A stretch of 9,336 bases of DNA from Spirochaetaceae bacterium (GTDB lineage Bacteria > Spirochaetota > Spirochaetia > Sphaerochaetales > Sphaerochaetaceae): assembly GCA_016649775.1 (NCBI GenBank), contig JAENWY010000078.1, positions 1-9,336 on the forward strand, given 5' to 3'. Position numbers and translations under genes: made by a program. Positions within the stretch are counted from its first letter, which is position 1, and every line of letters begins with the position of its first letter. The notes under the pieces were generated by a model. It did not search any database. It was not told the DNA's origin and saw only the letters and a list, made by a program, of their open reading frames with translations. Shown here in pieces: positions 6,294 to 9,336 of the stretch.

Positions 6294-7622
6294 ATGGACA
6301 AGAAGAAAGATACTTTTAATAGTAAATGGGGATTTATATTAGCCTGTATTGGCTCTGCAGTTGGAATGGGAAATATTTGGTTATTTCCCACAAGAGTTTC
6401 ATCCTATGGTGGTGGCTCTTTTTTAATTCCCTATTTTATATTTGTTATATTATTAGGATTCTCTGGCACAATTGGTGAAATGGCATTTGGAAGAGCTAGT
6501 AGAAAAGGTCCAATGGGAGCCTTCCGATATGCAATGGAAGAAAACAATAGAAACGGCAATATTGGTGAAGCACTTGGGTGTATTCCTGTTCTTGGATCTC
6601 TAGCACTAGCAATAGGATATTCCGTTGTTGTTGGTTGGATATTAAAATATGTAATTGGCTCTTTATCTGGATTTTTAATGAAACATTCAGATATTAATAG
6701 TTTAGGAGCAACCTTTAGTTCAACAGCGGTTGCTTCAGGAAATAACTTTTTCCAAATACTCTCTCTTATCATAGTAGTACTCATACTTGTACTAGGTATT
6801 GGAAAAGGAATTGAAAAAGCTAATAAAATAATGATGCCACTATTCTTTTTAATGTTTATAATCTTAGCAATTTATATAAATTTTCAACCAGGTGCTAAAG
6901 AAGGATACAAATACATGTTTAGTATTGATCCTGTTGCTATAAAGAATCCTATTACCTGGGTATATGCATTAGGACAAGCATTCTTTTCTCTCTCCTTAGC
7001 GGGTAATGGTACGTTAATATATGGAACTTATTTATCTGATAAAGAAGATATCGTTGATTCCGCCTGGAAGGTTGCTCTGTTTGACACTATAGCAGCAATG
7101 CTTGCTGCTCTTGTAATAATACCAGCTATGGCAACAACAGGTGCTAAATTATCTCAAGGTGGTCCAGGACTAATGTTTATACATATTCCTCACCTATTTT
7201 CTACAATGATTGGTGGAGAAATATTACTAATAATATTCTTTATAGCTGTTCTATTTGGAGGAATAACCTCATTAATTAATCTATATGAAGCACCTATTGC
7301 AACATTACAACAAAAATTTAATTTAAGTAGAAAAGTATCTTCTATTATAATAGTAGGTATTGGTTTAATAGTTAGTCTATCAATTCAGGATATTGTTGGC
7401 CCTTGGATGGATTTTGTATCAATATATGCCTGTCCTCTTGGAGCAGGTCTAGCTGCTATAATGTTCTATCTTGTTTTAGGTAAAGATAAAGCTAGAGCAC
7501 AACTTCAAAAAGGTCGAAAAAAGAAAATTGGTAAATGGCTCGAAATAGTTGCTCATTATATTTTTATACCAATTACTATTATTGTTTTTATCTTAGGTAT
7601 TGTTCTTGGAGGAATTGGCTAA
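6294..7622 (+). CDS. Sodium-dependent amino acid symporter, NSS (SNF/LeuT) family
   Basis: This 442-residue membrane protein has about 11 predicted membrane segments, near 14-34, 41-62, 95-120, 153-170, 178-196, 221-245, 259-281, 306-332, 347-364, 372-395 and 420-441. Eleven is common for bacterial NSS members, against twelve in LeuT. It imports an amino acid or related amine with Na+. TM1 reads GSAVGMGNIWLFP (20-32). Gly20, Ala22, Val23 and Asn27 match LeuT sodium-site positions, and Thr325-Ser326 in GGITSLINLYE (322-332) match the LeuT Na2 pair. The unwound TM6 region is FFSLSLAGNGTLIYG (230-244). Position 30, the extracellular-gate Arg of LeuT, is Leu here, while Asp373 appears to retain the partner acid. 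The ATG follows AAGGA at eight bases. The substrate is not predictable. Confidence 0.93.
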   Translation: MDKKKDTFNSKWGFILACIGSAVGMGNIWLFPTRVSSYGGGSFLIPYFIFVILLGFSGTIGEMAFGRASRKGPMGAFRYAMEENNRNGNIGEALGCIPVLGSLALAIGYSVVVGWILKYVIGSLSGFLMKHSDINSLGATFSSTAVASGNNFFQILSLIIVVLILVLGIGKGIEKANKIMMPLFFLMFIILAIYINFQPGAKEGYKYMFSIDPVAIKNPITWVYALGQAFFSLSLAGNGTLIYGTYLSDKEDIVDSAWKVALFDTIAAMLAALVIIPAMATTGAKLSQGGPGLMFIHIPHLFSTMIGGEILLIIFFIAVLFGGITSLINLYEAPIATLQQKFNLSRKVSSIIIVGIGLIVSLSIQDIVGPWMDFVSIYACPLGAGLAAIMFYLVLGKDKARAQLQKGRKKKIGKWLEIVAHYIFIPITIIVFILGIVLGGIG

Positions 7623-7689
7623 TATTCATATTCTTTTATAAGGTTTAATTGCTAGTCTCTTTTATTAAACTATGATAAGGTATTGAACT

Positions 7690-8511
7690 ATGAAAACAAT
7701 ATCACTTATATGTAGCGACATCGATGGTACTTTACTAAATGATGATAAGAAAATAAACAACTATGATAGAGAGATGCTTAATAGAGCCTATAATGAAAAA
7801 CACATTCCATTAGTACTCGCATCAGGAAGATTTAAGGGGGGCCTTACACCTTTAGCAAAAGAATTAGGTATTCCCTGTGGTTACTCATGCTTCAATGGCG
7901 CTTATATAGAATTAGATAACATAGTAATTAAAGATACTAGAATTGAGTTAGAGGATCTAAAAAAGGTTATTCCTATAATAAAAGGAAATAATTCATATCC
8001 AATTATCTTCGGTTTAGATAATTGCTTTTTAGAAGACACTGGTTATTGGTATCAAGATCTAAAAAGTGTTTTTCATTTTGATAGTCAAATAGCTCCTTTT
8101 GAAGATTTAATAACCGAATGGGAAGAAAGTGGCTATAGACCTTTTAAAATGCTTGCAAAAGATAAGGATCCTCAAAATCTTATAAAGACTCAACAATTAT
8201 TACAAGAAGCTAACCTTGAGAACATTGATACATTCCTTTCAAATCCTCATATTTTAGAAATTGTACCTAAAGGTATTAATAAAGGATCTACTATAAGAAT
8301 ATTAGCTGAATATATGAATATTAAAACAGATAATATTATGAGTTTTGGCGATTATAACAATGATTTAGAACTATTAGCAGAATCAGGATATGGAATTGCT
8401 ATGGATAATGCAGTTGATGAAGTTAAGGCTGTAGCATATGCAGTAACTGATACAAACAATAATTCAGGTATAGGGAAAGCAATTTCTAAATATATCTTTG
8501 ATGATAAATAA
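7690..8511 (+). CDS. Cof-type HAD-superfamily (subclass IIB) phosphatase
   Basis: This 273-residue cytoplasmic hydrolase has the usual length of the Cof/YwpJ group, which dephosphorylates sugar phosphates, nucleotides or flavin intermediates using Mg2+ and an aspartyl-phosphate. Motif I is SDIDGTLL, with nucleophile Asp10 and acid/base Asp12. Motif II is LASGR with Ser45. A type IIB cap spans roughly residues 85-185. Motif III is the lysine in KGINKG (Lys198), and motif IV is GDYNND (220-225) with Asp221 and Asp225. AAGG (7677-7680) lies nine bases before the ATG. The gene starts 67 bases after the NSS gene on the same strand. The gap has only a weak AT-rich dyad (7643-7670) without a U-tract, so co-transcription is plausible. 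The substrate is unknown. Confidence 0.93.
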   Translation: MKTISLICSDIDGTLLNDDKKINNYDREMLNRAYNEKHIPLVLASGRFKGGLTPLAKELGIPCGYSCFNGAYIELDNIVIKDTRIELEDLKKVIPIIKGNNSYPIIFGLDNCFLEDTGYWYQDLKSVFHFDSQIAPFEDLITEWEESGYRPFKMLAKDKDPQNLIKTQQLLQEANLENIDTFLSNPHILEIVPKGINKGSTIRILAEYMNIKTDNIMSFGDYNNDLELLAESGYGIAMDNAVDEVKAVAYAVTDTNNNSGIGKAISKYIFDDK

Positions 8512-8532
8512 AAAATATTTAACCTAAATAAA

Positions 8533-8581
8533 TGATGTCATAATACATAAAGCCATAAAGGTTATATGTAGAATGACATCA
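8533..8581 (-). terminator. Long hairpin between convergent genes, probable terminator of the kinase-like gene
   Basis: Perfect 9-bp outer arms TGATGTCAT (8533-8541) and ATGACATCA (8573-8581) continue inward, after a small internal loop, through TACATA/TATGTA pairing to a GGC/ACC-type top. Minus-strand transcripts leave it into UUUAUUU, a fair tail. Plus-strand transcripts from the HAD gene leave it into A/U-mixed sequence with no U-run, so termination that way is less certain. Confidence 0.6.
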
Positions 8582-8604
8582 ATATCAATATTATATAAGG
8601 ATCT

Positions 8605-9252
8605 TTATAAAGATTCTAATTTTTCGTCAATTAAAGCTTTTAAAACTGGATCAATTTTTAAAGTTTCTAACTTTTTAGAATCATGATTTCTACCATTTTT
8701 TATTAAATTTTTATAAGCTATAACAATTAAATCTGAAGCAGTATCAACATCAACAAGGCCTGTATTTATTACTAAATCAAAATCATTGGTATTTGAATAT
8801 GAAGTTTTAAATTGAGTTTTTAAGAAAGCTTTTCTAGATTTATCATGAGTCTTAACACTCTTAATAGCTTCTTTTTCATTCATTTCATTCTCAGCAACTT
8901 TACGTTGTACTCTGATATCAAATGGAGCTTGTGTTCTAATGTTTAAAACGTCATTGTAGTCATTAAAGATTTCAAAACCACCACGACCTACTATAACAAC
9001 ATCACCATGAGCACCTATTGCCTCCATAGTTTTTATCATAAATCCCAATGTATCTACTCTCATTTGATCGTATCTGTCCCAGAAATTGGGAACATCATCA
9101 TATATTTCATTAAAAGTGGAAAAGCCATATTCTTTCATGATGTCAGCAATAAATTTTTTATGAACACATTTCATACCCAATTCTTCTGCTACTTTATTAC
9201 CAATAGCAGAGCCAAAACTACCCATTCTTCTTGAAATAGTAATTACACCCAT
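8605..9252 (-). CDS. Cytidylate-kinase-like P-loop protein
   Basis: This 215-residue cytoplasmic protein resembles the cytidylate kinase-like family (Cytidylate_kin2), relatives of Cmk whose true substrate is mostly unestablished. The opening ITISRRMGSFGSAIG (4-18) matches the family's ISRQxGSGGxxIG loop, which lacks the classical GK[ST]; Phe13 replaces the usual second Gly. VAEELG (21-26), VIVGRGG (86-92), the basic VQRKVA (115-120), the lid-like HDKSRKAFLK (136-145) and VINTGLVDVDTASDLI (161-176) follow in family order. Residues about 190-215 are a charged, helical-looking tail. AAGGAG (9258-9263) lies five bases before the ATG. A phosphotransferase role is inferred from the family. It faces the HAD gene, and its promoter should lie in 9264-9336, where several AT-rich hexamers are possible and none is convincing. 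Confidence 0.85.
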   Translation of the reverse strand: MGVITISRRMGSFGSAIGNKVAEELGMKCVHKKFIADIMKEYGFSTFNEIYDDVPNFWDRYDQMRVDTLGFMIKTMEAIGAHGDVVIVGRGGFEIFNDYNDVLNIRTQAPFDIRVQRKVAENEMNEKEAIKSVKTHDKSRKAFLKTQFKTSYSNTNDFDLVINTGLVDVDTASDLIVIAYKNLIKNGRNHDSKKLETLKIDPVLKALIDEKLESL

Positions 9253-9336
9253 AGTATCTCCTTCAATAGAAACTATTATTATGATTGCAAATATGATTTA
9301 ATTTGGAAACATATATAGCAATATCATATATTTATC

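Noticed and set aside
6431..6784. Open frame of 117 codons on the minus strand
   Set aside because: It is antisense to the NSS gene, which has clear family motifs across the same bases.
7643..7670. GTTTAAT/ATTAAAC dyad between the NSS and HAD genes
   Set aside because: It has a seven-pair AT-rich stem with a 14-base loop and no U-tract, so it is too weak to call a terminator.
8601..8614. Perfect 14-bp palindrome ATCTTTATAAAGAT over the stop codon of the kinase-like gene
   Set aside because: A palindrome of this size is expected about once by chance in AT-rich DNA of this length. It lacks G+C pairs and a loop for a terminator.
9007..9234. Open frame of 75 codons on the plus strand
   Set aside because: It is antisense to the kinase-like gene.

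Overview
This window is strongly AT-rich (roughly one third G+C by eye) and densely coded, with standard-code genes and clear AGGAG-type ribosome binding sites. The best lineage hint is the solute-binding protein. Its signal peptide ends in FASG and runs into a Lys/Glu-rich stretch with no lipobox cysteine, a style common in spirochaetes (Treponema/Sphaerochaeta relatives). A low-GC, host- or gut-associated spirochaete is my inference. The other genes (NSS transporter, Cof-type HAD phosphatase, cytidylate-kinase-like protein, MptpB/LipA-like phosphatase) also occur in Firmicutes and Fusobacteria, so the assignment is tentative.

Layout, left to right. Bases 1-1048 (minus strand) hold most of a lipoprotein tyrosine/lipid phosphatase whose 3' end is cut off by the window. 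It has its own strong promoter (1075-1103), placed just past a strong intrinsic terminator (1133-1189) that closes the next unit. Bases 1237-5949 (minus strand) are a complete branched-chain/hydrophobic amino acid ABC importer operon, transcribed livK-livH-livM-livG-livF. The permease and ATPase genes overlap or nearly touch. Only livK, the binding protein, is set apart, by a 177-base spacer carrying an 11-bp GNRA-capped hairpin that probably gives more binding protein than membrane complex. Bases 5950-6293 are a very AT-rich divergent promoter region with an operator-like inverted repeat.

To the right, on the plus strand, come an 11-TM neurotransmitter:sodium symporter (NSS) family amino acid transporter (6294-7622) and a Cof-type HAD hydrolase (7690-8511). 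A convergent minus-strand gene (8605-9252) encodes a cytidylate-kinase-like P-loop protein, and a long hairpin (8533-8581) lies between the convergent ends.

Working together: two divergent amino acid uptake systems, one ATP-driven and one sodium-driven, share a control region, which points to a locus devoted to scavenging amino acids. The HAD hydrolase may be co-transcribed with the NSS transporter. The phosphatase and the kinase-like gene look like independent units. I found no mobile element, CRISPR, tRNA, rRNA or defence system, and nothing that I would call a new multi-gene system. The most unusual single item is the domain combination in the left-hand lipoprotein phosphatase.
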